A stretch of DNA of 64,000 bases, taken from NCBI GenBank assembly GCA_020744225.1, contig JAGMWG010000002.1, forward strand, positions 1,860,001 through 1,924,000, read 5' to 3'. The position numbers and the translations under genes are program-made. Positions 56,199 through 64,000 of this stretch are shown in pieces. The DNA comes from Paraphoma chrysanthemicola (lineage: Eukaryota > Ascomycota > Dothideomycetes > Pleosporales > Phaeosphaeriaceae). The notes below the pieces were generated by a model. The model saw only the letters and a program-made list of their open reading frames with translations, was not told where the DNA came from and did not search any database. How positions within the stretch are numbered: position 1 is the stretch's first letter; each line of letters starts with the position of its first letter.

Positions 56199-56225
56199 CA
56201 GTGAGGCCCGTCCTTGGTTGATTTA

Positions 56226-56231
56226 TTTTTT
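56226..56231 (+). terminator. Pol III terminator (T6)
   Basis: A run of six T begins 17 nt after the discriminator base, the usual place for Pol III termination. Another T-run follows at about 56240. Confidence 0.65.
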
Positions 56232-56461
56232 GCTTTGTATTTTTGCTTCAGGTTTGTTCACAGCTTTTGAGATGCAAAAGAGTGTGCGCGTGGCGTGAGT
56301 ATGTTTGAGATAAGGGACAAGCATGGTATCAGAGTACAAAGTAAGAAAGTCGTTATTCAGAGAGGTATCACATCCGTCCAAGTTTCACAAACTCCAAATA
56401 TACAAGACGTCCACAATCATAAAGTCACAGCACCTCCAACCTCCAGCATCCTCAGCACAGC
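56232..56461. other. Intergenic, 230 bp
   Basis: Between the tRNA terminator and the 3' end of the AT-hook gene. Nothing else seen. Confidence 0.4.
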
Positions 56462-59400
56462 TCACTGTGGCCACATCACCTCTAATCCCTTACTACGATC
56501 AATCTCAACGCCTTGTCGCTCATCGGCTCGGACTTCCTCGCCTAGGATGACTGTCGCCAGACGCCTCACGACTTCCTCGCCTTGAATCAGCTCACCCGTC
56601 CTACCGGGCAAACAGTCTCCTAGCTCGATCTCCCTGCCTTTTAGCGCCTCGTATGCCTCGATACTCTCCAGCGTCATCAGTTCACAGAAGACTTGGCAAA
56701 TTACAATCAACTCCTCGCTCATATCGAACTCATAGCCCCATGCGCTAAACACGGCGCCGACATAGGGCTGCTTGTTGGCGGACAGGAACTTTTTGAGCAG
56801 GTGGGCGTTGGTTTGCGAAAGTGGTGTTGGGGGAGTAATCGACGGAGAGAACAGAGCTGGATGCTTTTGGTTGACTTGATACAGTCTGTCGATCATCTTG
56901 TAATGTGTCTTGGTCCAGGGTTCTATCTTGGGTAATGGCGCAAGCTTTGCAAGGATGGGGTGTGGTGCTGGCGATGACGAAGATGATGAAGCAGTGGCTA
57001 CTGCAGGGCGTGTGACAGCGGACCATAGTGAGGAAGTCATGCGTGTGAGGAGGCCAGTTGGACGTTGCTGTTCCGCTGGAGGCGTGAGGATCCGCTCTTC
57101 CGTTGCGCTTGAGCTTGCTGCGCTCTCGGTGTTCTGCATCTCTTCGTCTACCACTGGCGACTTTATCTCTCGATGCAACGCAAATCTTGGCTTCTCTGGC
57201 GTATCACGGAAGAGTGGCACCCGCTTGCGCACCGGTGACAGCATCTTAATCTGCGGCAAACTTGGTTCGATCAGGGTTGTGTTCTTATGCCACGTCCTGC
57301 TTGGCTCGGTGACCTCCTCAATCTCGTCCAGACTGCGCTCTTGCGGTTCGTAGGCGTCCAGGTACTCGTTAGCTTCATTGCGGACTTGACGAATGCTGGA
57401 GTCTGTCACGCCTTCCATTTCCATCTGCAGTTGCCGTTGGTCGGAAGCCACCGAAAGCATGCTCTGGCCATCGACAAGTGTATGGAAGGGCGAACTCTGT
57501 GGAAGTGGTAATGACGACTCGTCCAGCACACGCGATGGCGATGCTGATGAAATGTCCGAGTTGTGTAGCTCACGGCGAAGAGGGCTGCTCTTCTGGGGCG
57601 AACTTGGAAAGCCGGGGAAGCGCGGTGGCGTGTTCAAGAACGGATTCGCCTTTGTCGTAGACGACGATTTCTTTGTCGCCATTGGTGGTGATGATTCTGG
57701 GACAAGGCTCGCGCCCTCATTGAGCAGGAGAGTGAGATCCAACTTGTCAGCTTTTCGATTTTTGAGATCGCGAGAATGTCTCTTGTTGAAGATGTTGGGC
57801 ATGTTGGATTGGAAGAACATTCCAGTATCGTCCGAGGCGTCGCTATCGGAATCTTCTTCATCCTCTTCTGCTTCTGGCGCATCTTCCACCACAACTTCTG
57901 GAACATCCCCAGCAAGGTCCATGGCAGCTACGTGTGGCTGCTGTGGTGATTCTGCCTCGTCACTGTACTGGAAGTGGTTGCCGCTCTTGCGACGCCACGT
58001 CCGAGGAAGCTTTGCACGGGCGGGTGGGATGACTCCAGGTTCGAACAGGTCTTGAACTTGTGGGGCCTCATCAGCATCTGCTGTATTCGAGGAGCGACTG
58101 GCTTCCTCTTGCCAGATGTCGGAGTAATCCTCCTGCTGTGCAATGGTAGCGGCACCAGACGAGGCTGCTGCAGCAGAAGCAACATGCATTTCCTCAGTCC
58201 GATCAGTGATGATTACTGCGCGCATGCGCTCCGTGTTACCAGTGACGGCAGGTGGAGTATCGACTTGCCAGCTCATCTCATCTCCATCCTCGCTCTCTGC
58301 CGGACTGGGGAGAGACTTCTCGGTGGCAGACACGTCCAAAGACGGGTACTGAACATCGCCCATCACAGACTCAGGGGCCGGTGCAACATTGTCTTCTGCT
58401 TGGTCTTCGGGTGTAAGGAGACGCGGTTGATGAGCTTTCCGTTGAGTTTTGAAGACTCCTTCCTTGGGAGCTGTTCCCTCGCTCGACTTGTCAGAGGCTG
58501 TGCGAGCAAGCGGGGACTCTTCCTTGTTGTGATTTTGTGCAAGTTGCTCGCCTAGACGAAGTCCCGCCTGCAGCTCTCTTCTCGTCCCCTCGCTGAAGCC
58601 GCGGAAGAGATCATCGAGCCTGTCGCGCTTCTCATCAAGCATCTTCTGAGAGGGCTCTGGAGTCAAGCGGCTGGGATCCAGCACTCCCTGTAGGGCCACA
58701 CCTGCAGTCACCACACGGCCAAGCCGAGGGGTTTCAGTCTTTGGAGGAGCGATGGGAGCGGGGTCAATCACTGGAGGCGCGACTGGGGCGGCGGGATTTG
58801 TTATTGGCGTAATGTAGCGTCGAAGTGCAGGTCGTGATAAGCCATCTGTAGGCTTTAACCCAGAGAGAGTTTGCGTAGGAGCTGGTGAGATTTTTTGAGC
58901 ACTCCGTGGCGTAGTTCGCGACACTGTCTCAGCTGCAGGGACCAAGTACTCATTCCGAAGCTTGGAGCCTGTTCGAGGAGCTGAGACAATGCTGACGTCT
59001 GGGGGCTGAGCAGGGCTGGTAAGACCGCCACTGCTGGGTAGAGAATCGACCGAGATCATGCTGAAGTTTTCGCTATCGATCACAGTCGTGTCATCTGGCA
59101 TCCTGGTAGTGCCTTCGTCAAAGGCGAAGTTGGTAGCATCCTGCATCTCTTCCCCGTCGTCCTCGGATGATTGGTCCGGAGGCGTAGGAGCATGGTCGGC
59201 GGGAGAGTTGATCATGTCGGATTGTGCGCTATCCGAGCTGGGCGATGGATGCCTGTCAGGCTCGCTGGCCCCTGCACGTGTGTTGAATACATCTTGACCC
59301 GCGTCATTGGTTTCCACATCCTCCTCACCACTCGTAGGCGTGAGGATGTTGCTGTCCCGATCGGACTCTTCATCGGATGATATCGATACTGGAGCAATCT

Positions 59401-60349
59401 TCTTCGCATGCGGAGTGCCCTTGCGCGCGCGAAGCCGGTCTCCCAACTCGGTCCGTGGCGGCGTGTCGACAATGGGCAATTCGTAGTCCGCCATGAGCTT
59501 CCGCCTTCGCCTATCCGCTGGAAGCATGAGGCGAGCGCCATTCTGCTTCTTGTCTTGAGACAGCATTGATGTTGGTGGCTGTGGTGTAGCGTCGGTAGTC
59601 TCAATCGCAGGCATAGGCGCCTGTGGGCTAGCGAAGCGGGTGCTTTTGTGTGAAGTCGAAGGTGTCGGTCGAGTGGTGGGCTCGGGCGTGGCTTTTGAAA
59701 ATGGCGACAAGTCCCTGTCCAGATCCTGGACCGCCATCATGTTCTCATCCTCCACGGCTGGCTGCTTGTTCTTCCTCGGACGTCCTCTCTTCCTCTTTGG
59801 CGGCGCATCCGTATCCACATCAGCAGCGCTTGCTTCTGCGGCTCCTACACTGTGCTCGCGCGACCTCGATCGTGCAGTCCTCTTGGCGGGTGTGCCCACA
59901 CGCTTAGGCTTTGATACTGCTCCAATATCTGACTTCCTTGGCCGCCCACGGCCCCGCTTGACTGGTGATGATGGCGCGTCCGGGTCCTTGAGAGGAACTG
60001 TTGTTGTCTGTGTTCTCGTGACGCGCTTGACGCTTGGTGATCCCCCGTTCTCGTCGTCGCTTCCCGGTTCGGCCTGGACCGTCACCTTGATCCGCCACGG
60101 GCTCGCACTTCCCATCCTCGGCGTATTCATGATCATGGCCTTTGACGGCGACATAAACTCCATCTCTGAGACGCTCGAGCGGCGGTTCTGCTTGCTGGGT
60201 GATGTCGAGACCAAGGCTTTCCTCGGGCTTGATTTGCGCGCTGTTCTCGTGTTGTTTTCATTCAAAGAAATGGCCAGTGGGTCAGGACTGGAGTCGTAGC
60301 TGCGATCCATAGCATCGCTCACGGTCGGCGTGCGACTGCGGAAAGCCAT
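56462..60349 (-). CDS. AT-hook DNA-binding protein, fungal-specific
   Basis: Single exon, 1295 residues, largely disordered and rich in S, P, E and D. Two AT-hooks are clear near residues 130 (KRGRGRPRKSD) and 190 (KRKRGRPRKNK), with basic flanks, so it should bind the minor groove of AT-rich DNA in the nucleus. Numerous SP/TP sites (SSPVKR, TPPR) suggest cell-cycle kinase control. The only compact region is the last 150 residues (EPWTKTHYKMIDRLYQVNQK, VGAVFSAWGYEFDMSEELIV, ELIQGEEVVRRLATVILGEE), which is helical and looks like the conserved domain of the family. Function unknown. The start is the first ATG (CAT at 60347-60349). Divergent from YEN1 across about 200 bp. Confidence 0.85.
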   Translation of the reverse strand: MAFRSRTPTVSDAMDRSYDSSPDPLAISLNENNTRTARKSSPRKALVSTSPSKQNRRSSVSEMEFMSPSKAMIMNTPRMGSASPWRIKVTVQAEPGSDDENGGSPSVKRVTRTQTTTVPLKDPDAPSSPVKRGRGRPRKSDIGAVSKPKRVGTPAKRTARSRSREHSVGAAEASAADVDTDAPPKRKRGRPRKNKQPAVEDENMMAVQDLDRDLSPFSKATPEPTTRPTPSTSHKSTRFASPQAPMPAIETTDATPQPPTSMLSQDKKQNGARLMLPADRRRRKLMADYELPIVDTPPRTELGDRLRARKGTPHAKKIAPVSISSDEESDRDSNILTPTSGEEDVETNDAGQDVFNTRAGASEPDRHPSPSSDSAQSDMINSPADHAPTPPDQSSEDDGEEMQDATNFAFDEGTTRMPDDTTVIDSENFSMISVDSLPSSGGLTSPAQPPDVSIVSAPRTGSKLRNEYLVPAAETVSRTTPRSAQKISPAPTQTLSGLKPTDGLSRPALRRYITPITNPAAPVAPPVIDPAPIAPPKTETPRLGRVVTAGVALQGVLDPSRLTPEPSQKMLDEKRDRLDDLFRGFSEGTRRELQAGLRLGEQLAQNHNKEESPLARTASDKSSEGTAPKEGVFKTQRKAHQPRLLTPEDQAEDNVAPAPESVMGDVQYPSLDVSATEKSLPSPAESEDGDEMSWQVDTPPAVTGNTERMRAVIITDRTEEMHVASAAAASSGAATIAQQEDYSDIWQEEASRSSNTADADEAPQVQDLFEPGVIPPARAKLPRTWRRKSGNHFQYSDEAESPQQPHVAAMDLAGDVPEVVVEDAPEAEEDEEDSDSDASDDTGMFFQSNMPNIFNKRHSRDLKNRKADKLDLTLLLNEGASLVPESSPPMATKKSSSTTKANPFLNTPPRFPGFPSSPQKSSPLRRELHNSDISSASPSRVLDESSLPLPQSSPFHTLVDGQSMLSVASDQRQLQMEMEGVTDSSIRQVRNEANEYLDAYEPQERSLDEIEEVTEPSRTWHKNTTLIEPSLPQIKMLSPVRKRVPLFRDTPEKPRFALHREIKSPVVDEEMQNTESAASSSATEERILTPPAEQQRPTGLLTRMTSSLWSAVTRPAVATASSSSSSPAPHPILAKLAPLPKIEPWTKTHYKMIDRLYQVNQKHPALFSPSITPPTPLSQTNAHLLKKFLSANKQPYVGAVFSAWGYEFDMSEELIVICQVFCELMTLESIEAYEALKGREIELGDCLPGRTGELIQGEEVVRRLATVILGEEVRADERQGVEIDRSKGLEVMWPQ

Positions 60350-60546
60350 GACGAAGCAGTCCTTCGGAATGTGCGGGGGGTTTGGCGTCGGTAATAATGG
60401 TGTTGCAACGTGCGCCGCTGGAATGTGGGATGCGGACGTGTCTGACGTGTCGTCACCCCGGCAACAATCTAATCGCCCGACTCGGCACCGAACCAGCACC
60501 ACGACAGAGGCAGCGAACTGACTTGAGAGGGGAGCATGGAGTTGCG

Positions 60547-63474
60547 ATGGGCATCCACGGGTAAGTGATGGTTCGTCGCATAATTATGAATGGTGTATTG
60601 ATGCGCGCAGGATATACAAAGAGATTGGCCCCGGCAAGCGCATAGCCCTGTCCAAACTCGCCGTTGAGAAGTTCGAAGAGACCGGCCGACCGTTGCGCAT
60701 TGCTATCGACACATCCATATGGCTGTTCCAGATCCAGGCTAGCAAAGGTTTACAATTTGTATGTATGCGCGGTGAATTGAAGCTGACTGCGACCAGGTGG
60801 CACGAACCCAGCATTGCGAACCTTCTATTACCGCCTCCTTCGCTTGATCGCCCTCTCTATTCACCCAATCTTCGTGTTTGATGGCCCGAACAAGCCACCC
60901 TTCAAGCGCAATAAGCGCACTGGGCCCAACGTCGCATCTATACCCGAGTTCTTAGCGAAGCAGCTGTTGAAGCAATTTGGATATCCCATACATCTTGCGC
61001 CTGGTGAGGCGGAGGCAGAATGCGCACTCCTACAGCGCGAGGGCATAGTCGATGCTGTTCTGAGCGAAGATGTCGATACACTGATGTTTGGAAGCGGCAT
61101 CACCATCCGCAATTGGTCGCCAGAGAAGACTGGCAAAACACCTACACATGTGAACGTCTATGACGCGGTCGAGACAAAGAACGGGCCTTCAGGCTTGGAT
61201 CGTGAGGGCATGATACTGGTCGCCCTGATGAGCGGAGGAGACTACGTTCCTGAGGGCATACCCGGATGTGGACCAAAGACTGCGTGCGAGGCGGCGAAGG
61301 CTGGATTTGGGCGGGACCTGTGTGCCATACCAACCACCAACAAAAGAGCCATGTCTGAGTGGCGAGAGCGATTACAGCATGAGCTCAAGACGAACGAGAG
61401 CAAGCTGTTCAGGCGCAAGCATGGCGCTCTCAAGATACCCGATGACTTCCCGCGCTTAGATATCCTTGGGTACTACACGCACCCCGCGATCTCAAATCTC
61501 GCTGGGCTGGATAAGCTGCGCAGGTCGATCAATTGGGACCAGGATCTCGATTTTTCAGGGCTTCGGGACTTCACCCACGACGCATTCGATTGGGTGAAGC
61601 TGGAAGGCGCAAAGCACTTCATTCGTAGTTTAGCGCCATCGTTACTTGTGCGTCAGCTTCGCATACGCTCCAAGCAGCTTGATCGCCTGCCTACACATGA
61701 CCTGAGAGCGATCGAAGAAGACGAGACATTGTTAGTCAAGGGCATACATGGCAAGCGACAGCATCCAGTCACCGACAACAGCACCGAACTTCGAGTGAGC
61801 TTCACACCAATCGAGCTCGTTTCCATCGACCTTGATCGGGAAGATCCTGATGACGATGTCGAAGCACCACTGCCGGGCGCACAGCAGGGCATCGATGTGG
61901 ATCTGGATGACGAAGTGGCTTTGGAGCTTGAGGATGATGGACCAAAGAAGCGTGGACCGACAAAGTTCGATCCCCTCAAACCCGCCAGAATATGGGTTCT
62001 GGAGTCTTTTGTCAAAGTAGGGGTGCCGTTGAAGGTTCAAGACTGGGAGGCCGGGCGACAGATTCAACAAAAGCCAAGGCGAGCCGCCACAGTTGAAGGA
62101 CCGGCGAAGACTGTCACGAAAGCAAGCAGAGCAAAACGCACAAAGACAACAGGAGATTTGCCTCAACCATCTATCAATCAATTTGCAAAAGTCACGAAAC
62201 CTGGGGCCAAGCTATCTCGCGCTTTGGAGAAAGCCCAAAAGCCCGTGGATGATGCGCCGTTACCGCGAGCTCAACAAAGTGCGTCGTCACAAGTGGATGT
62301 GCTCAATCTGATCTCCTCGTCACCTGTGCGAGAGCCAAGTACAACAGCTGCATCGCGACCGATCCGTAACAAGTCGCCTTCGCCAGTATTGCAAGACTTG
62401 CCTGTCAGTGTCACAAGGAGAAGAAGAGGGCCAATGCAACGATCGCAAACGCTTCCAACCACAACAAGTACTTATTTCGAGCGGCCTGATACGCCTCCGC
62501 TGCCCGACATAGTCGAAACCCTGGATCTACTGAGCTCACCTGTGCGCCCATTGCTATCACGACTACCTGCAAAGGAAACAAAGAACCATGGGCGTAAGCC
62601 ATTCGAGTCGAGGGCACACCGTGGTACATCAGTGTTGTCGTCGCCTGGCAAGACACGACAAACCACTTTAGATGCGTGGAGAGCATCTGCAACACCAACG
62701 AAGTTCCGTGACACTCAAACAGCGATCGACACGACGCCAATACTGGCTCCAGAGCTACGGCCATCGAAAAATGAGGTTGACGAACTCGATTTGACATTAT
62801 CTTCGCCCCTGAAAGCACCCGCAGCGAGGCCAGAATCGAGCAACTGCACGAATCCACGGCGGACAAAGCCAAAAGCGGCTGCACGCCCACCATTGACATC
62901 AATCTCGTCTAATGCATCGTCGCACTCGACTTCTTCGACAGGCTCGGCGCGAGCGAAGACTTCAAAAGAAGCCTCTGCAGCGATACGCAGCCGTCGCACA
63001 TCACCCCGATTGCGAAAGACAAAATCTGCCTCGCCCGAAGTTGACGCCTTAGATCTCGTCTCGCCGCAACCTGCCGCAGCAAAGACCGTATCTACGGAAG
63101 TCGACGTCTTGGACCTGTCCCTGCTCTCTTCGCCCGCAGTCTCGAATGCACTTCCCGAACCTAGTCCAATTGCCGCTATATCTCCACCACCCACCCACAA
63201 CCCCCCATTGATATCAAACCTCCGTCGCTCGCCCCGCAACCATACATCCACTTCTCCCGACCCTCCGTCGCGCGTCTCACCGCCTGCAGCATGGAAAGCC
63301 CGCGAAAAGAAGAAGCGCCAGATCATTCTGCGCAAGAGCGTCGCAGGCGCGTGGGACTTTGTTGATGTCGACAGTCCGCAGAAAGCGACGGCAGGAGCTG
63401 CAGATTCGGTGCCCAAGGGCAAGGATAGGCGGAAGTGGAGGGAGAGCGAGGTTGACTTTCTGGACTTGAGCTAG
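60547..63474 (+). CDS. YEN1: Holliday junction resolvase Yen1/GEN1 (XPG family)
   Basis: Three exons, 60547-60560, 60611-60747 and 60797-63474, give 942 residues. It cuts four-way DNA junctions late in the cell cycle. The N-terminal nuclease reads MGIHGIYKEIGPGKRIALSK, then LRIAIDTSIWLFQIQASKGG-TNPALRTFYYRLLRLI (split across the exon 2/3 border) and HPIFVFDGPNKPPFKR. The internal nuclease reads LAPGEAEAECALLQREGIVD, AVLSEDVDTLMFG and SGGDYVPEGIPGCGPKTACE (helix-hairpin region). The long disordered tail is studded with SP sites and six copies of a VDxLDLxxSSP unit, the last ending the protein (VDFLDLS). Exon 1 is 14 nt. The second donor is GTTTAC, weaker than the GTAAGT/GTATGT norm here; a GTATGT nearby would break the frame. 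Confidence 0.94.
62293..63471 (+). repeat. Six VDxLDL(x)SSP short motifs in the Yen1 tail
   Basis: Copies begin at residues 550 (VDVLNLISSSP), 623 (VETLDLLSSP), 711 (VDELDLTLSSP), 799 (VDALDLVSP), 819 (VDVLDLSLLSSP) and 936 (VDFLDLS, the C-terminus). Spacing is irregular (20-117 residues). Confidence 0.8.
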
Positions 63475-64000
63475 TCGGGAGGAAGTGTGGTGTAGTGTAT
63501 TGTTCTTGATTATGAAAATCATGATGATGTAGAATATGAAGAAATGAACAGCGTTGTATATGCATTCATTTAAGTTTGATGATCATTGAATGTGGTGTTA
63601 CTAGTGTGAGACTGCGGCACCATGCAATGTCGGCTTCAGGAGCGCACATTATTGTGCGCTACTTCAGCAGCACAACTCTGCCACTTGCAAAATAGATTAT
63701 TGTGCTCGCAAACACTTGTGTGGTTTTTTTTTTGATTTCTTTTGAGGTGTACGTATGGTAACTAGGAGGTGGTGGTGGTGCACTTCCCAAGCCCAAGAGC
63801 AAAAATAAACTAACTGTACGGCTTGTCTCAAGACTATGCCAAAGGACGCTCGGCACACGTAAAATGTATCTTAATTGTGATTCAGGTTGCTGCCATTCAT
63901 GTGTATGTACACAACTATTCAAAAGCTACCATGCACATAGGTCCAAGTCTTACCTGGACGCAAAAATCAATAAGTACGATGCCTGTACCTTGCAAGCCCA
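63475..64000. other. 3' flank of YEN1, right edge of window
   Basis: AT-richer than the genes. A T9-run lies at about 63724. No coding or RNA gene seen. Confidence 0.45.

Larger units (their letters stand above)
55968..56209 (+). tRNA. tRNA-Pro(UGG) interrupted by three GT-AG introns and one canonical tRNA intron
   Basis: Mature segments: 55968-55978, 56035-56056, 56106-56108, 56122-56136 and 56189-56209, together 72 nt. Acceptor stem GGCCTTA pairs with TGAGGCC (one G-U pair). D-arm GTCT-AGTCGTA-TGAT has the tRNA-Pro layout. Anticodon arm CCTGC-TTTGGGT-GCAGG is perfect, with anticodon TGG at 34-36. Variable loop AGGTC; T-arm CTGGG-TTCAATT-CCCAG is perfect. Discriminator C73 is that of eukaryotic tRNA-Pro. 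The intron at 37/38 (56109-56121, 13 nt) is the standard endonuclease-type site. The other three introns have full spliceosomal signals and fall in the D-stem (11/12), anticodon (34/35) and T-stem (52/53). One deviation: the invariant G18 reads C. Structure search programs would probably miss this gene. A degenerate pseudogene is unlikely given the paired stems. Confidence 0.88.

Noticed and set aside
57393..58055. 220-codon + strand frame inside the AT-hook gene
   Set aside because: A serine-rich shadow of the real minus-strand frame, without motifs.

Overview
The window is nuclear DNA of a filamentous ascomycete fungus, probably a Dothideomycete (class is an inference). The signs are GT-AG introns mostly of 45-62 nt with CTAAC/CTGAC-type branch sites, a velvet-domain regulator, a fungal-type PARP-E2 fusion, a Yen1-type resolvase, GH76/Dfg5 and OPT transporters. 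Gene density is about one gene per 2.3 kb, apart from one 5-kb stretch without recognisable genes. I resolved exons by hand from reading frame, splice signals and conserved motifs.

Layout. 0.4-5.5 kb: a complex I MWFE subunit (NDUFA1 homologue) with a 4-nt micro-exon, an arylamine N-acetyltransferase and a Uds1 coiled-coil septation protein. 6.4-15.7 kb: three consecutive secreted-enzyme genes (BBE-type FAD oxidase, GH5, GH43) followed by a cytochrome P450, a small accessory block for carbohydrate and secondary metabolism. 15.7-20.7 kb: a gene-poor stretch upstream of a velvet regulator. 21.8-23.8 kb: diverged internal repeats and purine/pyrimidine-skewed tracts. 23.8-34.0 kb: an HSP70-like ATPase divergent from an unknown coiled-coil protein, CDC45, and glycerol-3-phosphate acyltransferase. 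34.9-45.0 kb: GH76 (Dfg5/Dcw1-like), CCDC124/Lso2, an aquaglyceroporin, an OPT transporter and GPI8. 45.6-55.4 kb: PARP-UBC fusion, COG7, BIR1 and TAM41. 55.9-56.2 kb: a tRNA gene. 56.4-63.5 kb: an AT-hook protein divergent from the Holliday-junction resolvase YEN1/GEN1.

The most striking element is at 55968-56209. It is a nuclear tRNA-Pro(UGG) gene split by three introns with full spliceosomal signals (56, 49 and 52 nt; GT-AG, CTAAC/CTAAT/TACTAAT branch sites). They interrupt the D-stem, the anticodon itself and the T-stem. A canonical 13-nt tRNA intron sits at 37/38. Removing all four gives a 72-nt cloverleaf with fully paired acceptor, anticodon and T stems. The last G of the third intron recreates a perfect Pol III B-box, and a T6 terminator follows. 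I know of no precedent for spliceosome-type introns in a nuclear tRNA gene, although U6 snRNA and some lichen rRNA genes carry them.

Functional links: GPI8 (GPI transamidase) and the GPI-anchored GH76 protein both serve the fungal cell surface. BIR1, CDC45, YEN1 and the AT-hook protein are chromosome-maintenance genes. NDUFA1 and TAM41 are mitochondrial. These are housekeeping neighbours rather than one pathway.
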